This document shows positions 23,601-35,600 of a stretch of 64,000 bases of DNA, piece by piece. The notes beneath the pieces were generated by a model that worked only from the letters and a program-made list of their open reading frames with translations, was not told where the DNA came from and did no database searches. The stretch covers positions 1-64,000 of the forward strand of contig JAULBX010020299.1 in the NCBI GenBank assembly GCA_032358255.1, given 5' to 3'. Position 1 is the stretch's first letter; each line of letters begins with the position of its first letter. Origin of the DNA: Heterotrichella gracilis (taxonomy: Eukaryota > Sar > Xanthophyceae > Tribonematales > Xanthonemataceae). The position numbers and the translations under genes are program-made.

Positions 23601-26600
23601 CCACCGGCAACATGGCCATGCACCGTTGTGATGGATTGGCGATATCTGGCAGGCCTCTGTGTCAGTGCCTTGATGGGTAGCACTGATGCAACTTCAATAA
23701 CATTGGGGTTATTACTTGCCTCTGCTGCAAGTAATAACCCGAAACCTTGAAACATCAAAATCCTAAACCCTAAAACCAATGTCGCGAATCATGAAGCATT
23801 CAGTGAAGCAAGCGCAGATCCTGCAATTGTATGAGATGGTGATTGTGCGGCATTTCCAAGTCAACAACTCATGAAGCGAAGTATTGATTGAACCAATTTA
23901 TTATTGAAGTATGTATTGAAGCAAACTTGTTTGCGCTGCGCAGATCCTGCAGCTGTACGAGATGATGATTGTGAGGCATGGTGTCATGGTGGTTGGGCTG
24001 CCGATGTCCGGCAAGACCTCGGCCATTCGGGTGCTTGCCAACTCCCTCACATACATGCACAAGCAGGGTGCGCAGGGCCCCATGGTCAGCCCTGTAGACG
24101 TGCGGGTCATCAACCCCAAGTCGGTGACAATTGGACAGCTGTATGGGGAGCCTGATCCAGCCACAAAGGAATGGAAGGTAACCCTCTGCCCAAAATCTTT
24201 ACCTAATGCATGTGCAAAACCGCCAATCATTTGACAGATAATAGTTGACTGGAATTCCATCTGTCACAAAACACAGTGTATGTTTTACAAGCCCCCATGC
24301 TCGCACATATTGAAGAAAACACTCAAGGGGGATCAATGACCTGTCATTATGTCACAGCAGAATGCAAGGTTTCACAACCGTACTTACAATAAGCACACAC
24401 CCATGGTCAAGATTTGTACACTGTCTGCAGGATGGTGTGCTGGCTACCATCTTCCGCCAGCTTGCCGCTGACACAGGCGAATCACTGCGGTGGCTTGTCT
24501 TGGATGGGCCAGTGGATGCAGTTTGGATTGAAAACCTGAATACTGTGCTGGATGACAACAAGAAGCTGTGCTTGCCAAACAGTGAGATCATCCAGATGTC
24601 CCCTGGGATGAACCTGCTCTTTGAGGTAAATGAATACACAAGTAAATACACAAATAAGTAAAAATAGCTACGCAGCTTATTTGAGGTAGACGTGGTACAA
24701 TGAGATTATTCATCTCTGCTTTACAGCTTCAGAGGAGAATATATGGCTTCCATTGGTGCTCCAATCATCTGGCAGACAAGCAGCATTCATGCTGTCGGAT
24801 CGTCACATCCAATGCTAAATGTTGAGGAGATTTAATTCATTTTAATTTGGTGCAGGTTCGAGACCTGGCAGTAGCTAGCCCAGCCACTGTGAGCCGATGT
24901 GGTATGGTGTACATGGAACCTGAGAAGCTGGGATGGGAGCCACTGCTGGAGTCATGGCTTCAGGTATATCTAGTTTAAAGACATATGTTATGTTATGTGG
25001 GTTGTATTCTGGGATCTTCCTTGTTCTTACGAACCAGTGTTTTTGCACATGGGCGCGCATTGCTCTGCACACCACCGCTGCAGGGATGCTGCCCCTGTCC
25101 CAGCGTGTTGCCCATGGTTTTTTCAACCCGTGGCGGGTAATTATTATCATTCTTATTTCTTATGCAGGACACCGAGACCCTCCTTGGCCCCAAGCTGCAC
25201 CCCACCCTGGCAGCCTGGCTGCACCACCTGCTCCCGCCCTGCCTCCACTTTGTGGTGAAGTCAACCAAGGCCATGTCCTTTGTCTCGAAATCCAGCCTGG
25301 TGCAGTCTGCCCTAAGGTTGTTGACGTCACAGCTAAGGGAGCTGCCGCTGCCTGGGCAAGGGGCGATCGCTCCTGGGAGATTGCAAGTGGCTGCTGGGCT
25401 GCAGCAGTTGGTAGAGGGCGCGCTGCTGTTCTCTCTGGTATGTGGGGCATTTTCAACTTTTGAGCTAGACTTCATATCAGCTTGCACTCATATCTGTCAA
25501 GCGGAGTGCTTGATGCTGTTTAAATTAATGCTGCTCAGAACATCCTTTGCTGCAAACGCTGCAGCTGATCAGCAGGGGCTTGTTGTGTTGGGAAAGGAAA
25601 ATTAATTGCCATGCCAATAGAATGTAATGTGTCATTTCCCCTCCCCAGGTATGGTCCATTGGAGCGTGTGGGGATGGCGATGCAAGGTTGGCGTTCCATG
25701 ATTTCCTCATCAATTTGATATCCAGCAGCTTCCCAGTGCCTGGGCAAGAGCCGCCACCTGGCAGCACTGCCTTGCTGTTCCAGGTGGCACCCTTTCCCGA
25801 TAAGCCTGGCACAAATGTGTATGACTACAAGTTTAACAAAGACACAGGTATGGAATGCGCTGCACACATAAGAGCTTTGTGGACAGTATCCAAAATATTA
25901 AACGTAAACTAGTGACCTAAACGCTACCCATTCTGTAGTTGCCGATGGACTCATTTTTAAAGTGCATGGACTTTTTTGTAAAATAAACTGCTGATAATTA
26001 ATAACGCTAAGCATTATCACCGATATCATAATTGTTATTATTATAATAATAATAATAAGCATTTTATCACCATAGCTGTGACAATTCCTAGCAATTAATT
26101 CTGACGCACAGGGAAATGGCAGCTATGGACTGAGGGCATCAAACCAATCCAGATACGACCCGGCACCCATTTCAATGACATCATCATCCCAACCAAGGAC
26201 TCTGCAAGATACAGTTTCATCCTGGACGCTGCTTTGCAAGACAATCAGCCAATTTACTTTGTCGGACCAACAGGTAAGCGGAAAATAGTGGCCTCTGGTC
26301 GACGCAAGGAAACAATTGCACCCTGGCATGCTTGCCTGCTCTTCAACCATGCGCACAGGTACACATTAGCTCAGATGTCTTGACGCAAAGGGTGGGCCAA
26401 AAGCTTGTGCCCTGCTAATCGTGCGCACTGAGACATCTTAGCTACGTTTTCTTGATGCACCCGCTGTGTATGATACTTGCAGGCACTGGCAAATCAACCT
26501 ACATCATGCAGCACCTCCTCAAAACCCTCCCCAAGGAGGCCTGGCAACCCACCTTTGTCACCCTCAGCGCGCGCACCTCTGCCAACGCCCTCCAAGACCA

Positions 26601-29600
26601 AATCCAAGGCAGGCTGGACAAGCGGCGCAAGGGCCTGTTCGGCCCGCTCCTGGGCAAGCGGGCTGTGGTCTTCCTCGATGACATGAACATGCCAGCAAAG
26701 GAGAAGTATGGCGCCCAGCCGCCCATCGAGCTTGCCCGCCAGTTTTTGGACTACCAAGGGTGGTATGCACGGGATAACCAGTTCATATCCTTTGCGGACG
26801 TGCAGCTGGTTGGCGCCATGGGACCTCCTGGAGGGGGGCGGACGTTCATCACTGACAGGTTTTTGAGGCACTTCAACTGCCTGGCGCTACCCCAGGTGCG
26901 TGTTTAGGGTTTAGGGTTTCAAGGCATTTAAACTGCCTGGCGCTACCGTTTTGCATAATAATAGTTATAATGTGATATCAATAATAGGTGTTTGTTACCA
27001 TACGTAACAATAATTTCAATCAAATTAAATTATTACACTAAGCAAGCTAGGTCTGGGAGGTTAGGTTAGGTTAGGCTAATAGTGAAGCGAGTTAGAAACC
27101 ATGCGCTTCTCGTGCAGGTCACCGAGGACAGCCTGAGCAGTATTTTCAAAACAATTTTGAACTGGCATGTGACATCGGCTCGGTTCCCGGCATCAGTCAA
27201 GGGCATGGTGGATGGGTTGGTTGCGGCTACACTTGATATATACACCAAATCAATGTCCTTCCTACTTCCAACGCCAGCCAAGTCCCACTACCTCTTCAAC
27301 CTTCGGGACTTTGCACGAGTGATCCAGGTGATTGTGCTGGGGATCCACTCTCCAAAGTCCAGAAAGTGCTGGTGCCTGATGTCACAAATACAGCGGGCTA
27401 GCAAACCACAGAAAATGACTGCTGCGGGCGCTGTACACCAGTATCCCTGTGTAGCCTTACGTCATGTCCTGTTGCAAGTATTTATTTTAATTTGTATTCG
27501 TTGCAGACCCACTAAATTTATAATCTAAACTTGTCAGACACTATTGCGCTCATGATAGCTGCTTTGGATTGTGGCTCACAAGGGCTAACAACGTGTCTGC
27601 ATTGTGTTCACAGGGAATCATGATGTTCAACCCCAGCAGCTTTGCGGAGCGTGTGTCCAGCACATTCCAAATGGCCAAGCTCTGGACTCACGAGGTTTTC
27701 AGGGTTTTCTTTGACCGCCTGGCGGATGACAATGACAGGCTCTGGTTCTTCAGCTTGGTAGGTAGTGCATTGCAAAGGGACCTTGTTTCACATCTGATCA
27801 GCAACCCTGGATTGAACATTGGTTGCAAATGCACTCTGGTTGTTACATGCATCGATAGGTTGATGATGAATCTTACTGTGCTCAGAGTGTGCTGTTTGCG
27901 GGACAGCGCACTTAAGGCGACCCCATCCTTGTCCCCCTGAAACAGGTGAAGCACGTGCAATCAAAGCACCTTGGCATTGAGATAGATGACCTCTTCAAGG
28001 ACAAGGGCAGCACTACTGGTGTAGGCCTGGCGGAAATGCGGTCATGCATTTTTGGGGACATGCTTCAGATGGACACAGTGCCTGTGGACCGCAACTATGT
28101 GGAGATAGCCACTCCTGCTGCCCTCATTGCTGGGCTGGAGCAGCATCTGAAGGATTACCAAGGTTTGTTCCACAAGGGTACTGTATTTTTACGTTGATTA
28201 TTGTATTGAGCACTGGCAATTGTCACTTTTGTACTGAGAGGCTCTTGCATATTGCAGCTGTTGTGTGCGGCTCTGAAGATCACAGATCATTTATGTGTGT
28301 AACACATTTTAGTGTTGTACGGGCAGATTGATAAGCCAACCTTTTGTGCGCTTTTGCAGAGAGTCCGAAGCCACCGTTGGACCTTGCTCTCTTCTTGTTT
28401 GCGGTGGAGCACATTGCGCGCATTTGCAGGGTGCTGAGGCAGCAGGGACACATGCTGCTAGTGGGGTTGGGGGGCAGCGGGCGGCAGAGCCTCACTCGCC
28501 TAGCAGCTCACGTGTGTGGGATGGAAGTGTTCCAGGTATGCTGACAGTAACACACTCTGCATCGTGATGCTGCCTCCATGAATATGGTAACGCCATGATA
28601 GATCCTTAATATTATCCATGTAGCGCTGCGATGGTAACCCTTTAAAATTTATACATTTAAATCAAATTTGGCATTTTTGCTCAGATTGAGATCACGAAGA
28701 CCTACAGCTTGGCGCAGTGGCACGAGGATTTGAGCAACCTTCTGACAAGAGTGGGGACTCAAAAGCAGAGGGTGGTGTTTTTGTTTTCGGACACGCAAAT
28801 CAAGGATGAGGCATTCTTGGAGGACATCAACAACCTGTTGAATACGGGTGAAGTACCCAACCTGTTCCCAGCAGATGCCAAAATGCAGGTGCGACTTCTA
28901 CATTGCACTTGGCTTTCAAATTGATTCTTCTTTTTTTCCTTCTGTTTCCAGGTTGCACATGGCTGTCACAGTAGTGCATGTTGGATGCGGTTGACTGTTG
29001 GCATAAGGAATATGCCTGCCAAAACATGTGAACTTTGCACATACAAAAAAATGGTTGATAAATTACTTATACTTCTGCAGATCTGCGAGACTGTGGGGGC
29101 TAGGAACAAGGGCTTGGACACCATGGCTGAGCAGTGGAGCGCCTTTGTGACCCAGTGCCGCAAGAACCTGAGCCTGGTGCTATGCATGAGCCCCGTGGGG
29201 GATGCCTTCAGGGAGCGGCTGCGCCAGAACCCATCGTTTGTGAACTGCTGCACAATCGACTGGTTCCAGGTACAATCTGATTGCTGACCTGGCTTTCTTG
29301 CCGGAATGCAAGTAATTAAAACCAAAAGGATGAATAGAAATTATTTGCTGCTGCTTTAGTGAACATTTAAGGGTACCTTTCTGAAAATGTATCGATAACA
29401 GCAAGCACGTGAGTGACACTGTGTGGCTGCTTGCAGGAATGGCCTTCTGATGCTTTGCGAGCAGTGGCAGCCAAGAAACTGTCGGAAACCAGTGCTTTTG
29501 GCGAGGAGTTCTTGAAGAAGCTGGTCAACATCTGTGAATCTTTCCATATTTCGGTAAGAACCTATTATACTAATTTTAATTTAGATAATCATTAAATATA

Positions 29601-32600
29601 AGTAATCTTTCATATTATTATTCTTGCATGTATTCTTGCTCGGCATCCTTTATGTCTGGTACAAAATTGTGCTGCAAACATGTTCGCTGTTCAGCTGCTG
29701 CTGCTGCTAACAGCCTGCTGCAATCCCAGGTGCAAGACTTGTCTGAAGATTTCCTTCACCACCAAGGCAGATACAACTACATCACCCCGACATCGTACCT
29801 AGAGCTCTTGGAAAGCTTCACAAACCTGCATGACAAGAAGAGCAAAGACATCATGCATTTGCGGCAGCGGTTCAAGATTGGTCTCGAAAAGCTGGAGCAG
29901 AGTGCGCTCCAAGTTGCTGTTATGCAGAAGGAGCTCGAGGTCAGTACTGGCAGGACGTACTCCCGCATTGTACTGTGTGCATCAAAGGGGCATGCTAATG
30001 GACCACTGATTGCTGTGCAACATCACCTGTGGGCATGTGGGCGGCGGGACTAGGACTACAGCTAGAATTTATGACCACCTGACAGCGCAATGTCTGAGTC
30101 TGCGTTTGGGATGTGCAACATTAACCTTTTCCAGGGTTGATGTCAACGCTCAGCAATGATCGGCTGGCTATTTAGGGTTTTAGGGTTTGAAGTCCCCATA
30201 TATAAAGTGCCAACTGACCTTGACTTTGTTGTGCCTCTGCTGCTGCAGGATCTCCAGCCTCAGCTCGTGCAAACTGTGGAGGAGGTCAAGGTGCTGATGG
30301 CACAGATTGACGAAGAGAAGACCAACGTTGTTGAACCAGTCAGGAACGCTGTCAAGGCAGACGAGCTGGCTGCCCAGCAGCAGGCAGACATTGCAAAGAG
30401 CATCAAGGAGGAGTGTGAAGCTGACCTGGCAGAAGCATTGCCCATCCTTAATGATGCTCTAGCTGCACTCGACACCATTAAGGAAGCTGACATCACCTAC
30501 ATCAAGAAGCTGATCAGCCCCCCCAATGCCATCAGAGTGGTTCTGGAAGCGGTCTGCGTGTTCCTGGATGTCAGGCCCATCAGGGTCAAGGATGAGAATG
30601 GCAAGATGCGCGATGATTACTGGAAGGCATCCGTGGGGCTGCTCAATGAGAAGGACTTCCTCAGCAGGTTGAAGAACTACGACAAGAACAACATTGCAGG
30701 GAAGATCATTGAGAAAATCGTCGCCAACTATGTCTCAAATGATACTTTCACCCCTGAGAATGCAAAGAAAGCATCACCTGCAGCCGAAGGGATGTGCAAA
30801 TGGGTGCATGCAATGGTTTGCTATGACAAGGTACGAGGGCTGCACCCATGGCACGCAATTGTAGTGCACTGGAACAATTTAAATGCCTCCCTGAGCAATT
30901 GATACCAGAACTTATGATTGCCTGAAGCGACAAAATGCATGTGTGTGATTTGCGCTTTCAGTTTGCTATGTAAGTGGGTATCGCTATGTAAGTGGGTATC
31001 ATCTCATGCTGATCCAGCGTTGACCTGGAATGCAGGTTGTGCGGGAGGTTGCACCAAAACAAGCGTCTCTTCAAGAAGCAGAGCAAGTATTTGGGCATGT
31101 CATGGAGGGCTTGAGGGCAAAGCAGAAAGAGCTGAAGGTATGGTTGTCCGTTATTTAAATATTGCGTTTTATGTTTATTTTATTTTATTGATAATCCTTC
31201 AAGATGGTCTGACCCGATGACTCATTCCATAGCCATGGGTGCCACCTAAAATGCACCATGAAAATAGAAATGAGATATGCTCGCGCAAGTGCTAAACAAC
31301 ATCTGCTGTTTTGTAGGAAATCGAGGATAAGCTGGCAGGAATGGAGGCAGAGCTCCAAGCACAGAACAAGAAAATGGAGCAGCTGCAAGAAGAGATCAAC
31401 ACATGCAATGTGAAGATAGCCAGGGCAGAGCAGCTCATTGGAGGGCTGGGAGGGGAGAAGCAGCGGTGGATGGAGACAGCTGCAAAGTTGGAAAAGGACG
31501 CAGTGTGGGTCACCGGAAACATACTGATTTCTGCTGCGCTGGTGGCGTACTCTGGGCCATTCACCATTGCTTACAGGCAAGTATTGCAAGGCATCTGCAT
31601 GAACCCATGCTAATTTCCCTGCTAGTGGTGTGCAGGTTTTTCCCACTGGCAGCTGCTGTGACCAATTACTGTGTTGAAATTTCATTTAGCAGTACAGCCA
31701 AGTTTAATACGATCAATCAGCATCCAAATTTGCAAAGTTGCGCCAACCTTGCACCATTTTTGTGTAAGCAAATTTGCAAATCAGTAACCAGGGCGGAGGG
31801 ATGTGAACACCTGCTTGCGTATAAACGTATACTATAAAACATGTATTTTATATCAACATGTATTGTATTTTTTCCAGGCAGCGGTTGAAGCAGGAGCTCA
31901 TGGAGGCCTGCAGAGGGATGTGCACATCTGCGCATATATAAACTGTATACATTGTATAATGAACTGTTTTGCATTTCTTTCAGGCAGCGGCTAAGGCAGG
32001 AGCTCATGGAGGCCTGCAGAGCCAACGACCTGCCATTCGACCCAGACTACTCCCTAGCCACCGTGCTGGGTGACCCTGCAAAGATCCAGGAGTGGCTGGT
32101 GGCAGGGCTCCCCAACGACGCCTTCTCCATCGAAAACGCGATCATCATAGCCAACAGCCGGAGATGGCCGCTGCTCATCGATGCGCAAGGGCAGGCCAAC
32201 AAGTGGATCAAGGCCATGGAGAAAAGGAACAACCTGCAGATTGTGAGGCTGGGGAGCAGTGGGGATAACTTCATGCGGGTGCTGGAGAACTCGATCCAGT
32301 TTGGCCTGCCTGTCCTGCTTGAGGATGTTGGGGAGGAGCTCGATGCTGCCCTGGAGCCTGTTTTGAACAGGCGCGTCTTCAAACATGGAGGTACGCGTGA
32401 ATGGCACAATTCAAGCATAATATTACCGTACCGTAGGGTATCATACCGGCGCCCGGCCTGACCCGCCCGCCTGACCCCCTGACCCAAAGTTTTGATACCT
32501 ACTGGGTGTATTGTTCATGTGCTTCGATCTTGTACTTATGAATGTGATGATGCAAATAAATTAGTACAATATATATCACCCTGTTTTCCAACGACAAATT

Positions 32601-35600
32601 GAATATGCTTTTCTGCATCATGATCCAGTTGTTGCTGTACCACGTGCAGGAGTTGATTGCATCCGCCTGGGCGAGACAGTGGTAAAGTACTCCCCAGATT
32701 TCAGACTGTACATCACTACCAAGCTTGGCAACCCACATTACCTCCCTGAAACATCTGTCAAGGTCACATTGCTTAATTTCTTGATCACTCCTGCTGGATT
32801 AAGCGATCAGCTCTTGTCGGTACTGGTATCCAAAGACAGGCCAGAGCTGGAAGTTCAGCGAAACATGCTCATCATACAGACAGCTACCAACAAGCGGAAC
32901 CTGAAAGACATAGAAGACAAGATCTTGCAGGTCAGCGCATCAATTGTTTCACACAAACTGTTGCAGTTTGCATCCATGGAGGGCTTCACCACATTGCCTT
33001 GCCATTCTGCTCGAACAATCGTGCCTGAATTTCAGTGATAATTTTATTAATTTGATTTATGCAGGTGTTGTCATTGTGTGCTGTGCTAATCTGTTAATTC
33101 ATTTATGCAGGTGCTGTCGAACTCTTCTGGCAACATTTTGGATGACGAGACAGCTGTTGCAGTGATCACAGAGGCCAAGCGCCTGGGGAACGAGATCTCT
33201 GAGAAGCAGAAGGTGGCCGAGGCCACCGAAGCCCAGATCGAATCAGCACGCCAGGCATACAAGCCATGTGGCGACTACACAGCAACCCTCTTCTTCTGCA
33301 TTACCGACCTGGGCAATGTTGACCCCATGTACCAGTACTCGCTCCCGTGGTTCACCAACCTGTTCATCAACTCCATCAGCGGCTCATCCAAGGCGGTCAC
33401 TGTTGAGAAGCGGCTGGAGAACATCCACAGCCACTTCACGTACAGCCTGTACACCAACGTGTGCCGCTCCCTGTTTGAGAAGGACAAGCTGCTGTTTGCG
33501 TTCCTGCTGTGCTCCCGCATTCTTCAATCAACGGTGGGTGCTTTCAACGGATGGTATGGTGATATGGGTATTGCTACTGGCGGCAGGGATTTGCCAATCT
33601 GTTGTTGTTGTGCATTGCTGCAAGCGGCACTCCTATACAATCTACATGTCATGCAGGTCCAAATTTCTATTGCTGTACAGGGTATAGACGAAGTGTGCTT
33701 GGCATGTTTCCTGCTGCTGACAGTCCCGCTTTTCGCGCTGGCGAAATGATCCCTGATTACCATGGTTGCTTGTTGTCCAATCCATCTGCTCTGCAGGGTG
33801 ACATTGGTGCAGAGGAGTGGATGTTCCTGCTCACGGGAGGAACAAGCGTGCAGGACAACCTCGCAAACCCTGCTGCGTCCTGGCTTCCGGACATTGCATG
33901 GCACCAGCTGTGCCGGTTGGACAAGCTGCCCATGTTTGATGGCCTGGTGCTTAGTCTGACAAAGGAGCCTGATGCATGGCAAGAAGCCCATGCCAGCCCT
34001 GAGCCTCACAAGGCAAAGCTTCCCCTTGGCTCCCGGCACCTGGACACATTCAGGAAGATTCTGCTCATGCGGTGTTTGAGGTGGGTGCAATTTGCAACTC
34101 TGTCCAAGGTAGATTTCAAGGAATACACAGGCAGATTCTCCATTTTCAAAATAAACCTGCCGATCCAGCAAGTCAGCTACCTATTGTTGGGTGTCAGCTG
34201 TGGTATGCATGTACATTGTAAATTGTGGCATAGGACTTTCACATGTGGATACTGCAGTGCTTTCTGTGGACAGGCAGCTGCGTAGATAATTATTTTGTTT
34301 TCTTCTTGAATTACTTGTTTTATCTTGTTTATTTATTTGTTTATCTCTTTTTGGACAGGCAGCTGAAAACGTTTTGATGTCGCAGGCCGGACAGAGTGCT
34401 GCCCGCTGTGCAAGAGTTTGTGCAGGAGTACCTCGGCAAGAAGTTTGTGGAGCGTCCACCCACAGACCTCATGGCCTGCTACACGGATTCCTCCCCCTTG
34501 TATCCCATCGTATTCGTCCTCTCCCCTGGCTCGGACCCCACCAGCATGCTGCTCCAGTTTGCTGATCAGCAAGGCGTGAAGGACAAGGTTTTCAGCATAT
34601 CGCTGGGACAAGGCCAGGGTCCCAAGGCTGCAGCTCTCATAGAGGCTGGGGTCAAGGCTGGCCACTGGATCGTGCTCCAAAACTGCCACCTGGCCCCCTC
34701 CTGGATGGACACCCTGGATTCCATCTGCAGCAATGTGGACCCAGCCACGGTCCATCCCCAGTTCAGGCTCTGGATGACCAGCTACCCATCGCCCAAGTTC
34801 CCCATCAACGTGCTGCAGAACAGCGTCAAAATGACCACGGAACCTCCAAAGGTAAGGGGCAGCTATTCAGTCCATAGTGTGAAGCATATGGATTGCATAA
34901 ATCACTTTATTTATTGCTGAGGACCTGACATAAATCTTATGTAGCCCTTCAAATCGAAAAGGAATGCATGTTCGCCCATTATGATACCTGCCCTCTATAA
35001 AGCCACTCAGGAAGTTCCCCTCTTGTTACTGAATTTTCCATGTTTATGCTATCAATCTGACCAGTCACCTGATAGCATGGCGTGTGCAAACCCTTGCAGG
35101 GCATCAAGGCCAACATGCGCCGCGCATTCTCCATCGAGCCTCTCTGCATCGAAGAGTTTTATGAGGGATGCAGGCAGAGCCCCAACTTCAAGAAGCTGGT
35201 GTTTGCCCTTGCTTTCTTCCACGCTGCCATCCAGGAGCGCAAGGCCTTTGGTGCACTTGGGTGGAACATACCCTATGGCTTTGATGACAGCGACATGCGA
35301 ATCAGCCTGAGGCAGCTGAAGGACCTTCTGGATGAGGATCAAGAGGTGTGGTGTGCATTTTTTCTTATCACATGCTTTGATTCAGATTTCAGTCCTAAGT
35401 AACATTATATGATGTGTGATGTACTTGCATGCATTGCTCAGCTGCGCCTGTCTCAGTCTAGTGCCTGGATCAATATCACTTGCAGTACGTACAAAGCACA
35501 ACCCAAGTTACAAAAATTGTACCCTGACGCTGGGGACTGCAGTGTGTTCACATTCCAATTCCCTCTCATAATCTGTGTCGCACACTGTTTGCAATTTTGT

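Noticed and set aside
356-23750. Short ORFs ending in peptides such as TLNPKP or NPKP
   Set aside because: These come from translating CCCTAAACCC tracts and are not coding.
26035-26060. ATT/AAT microsatellite in a dynein intron
   Set aside because: Ordinary simple repeat with no further structure.
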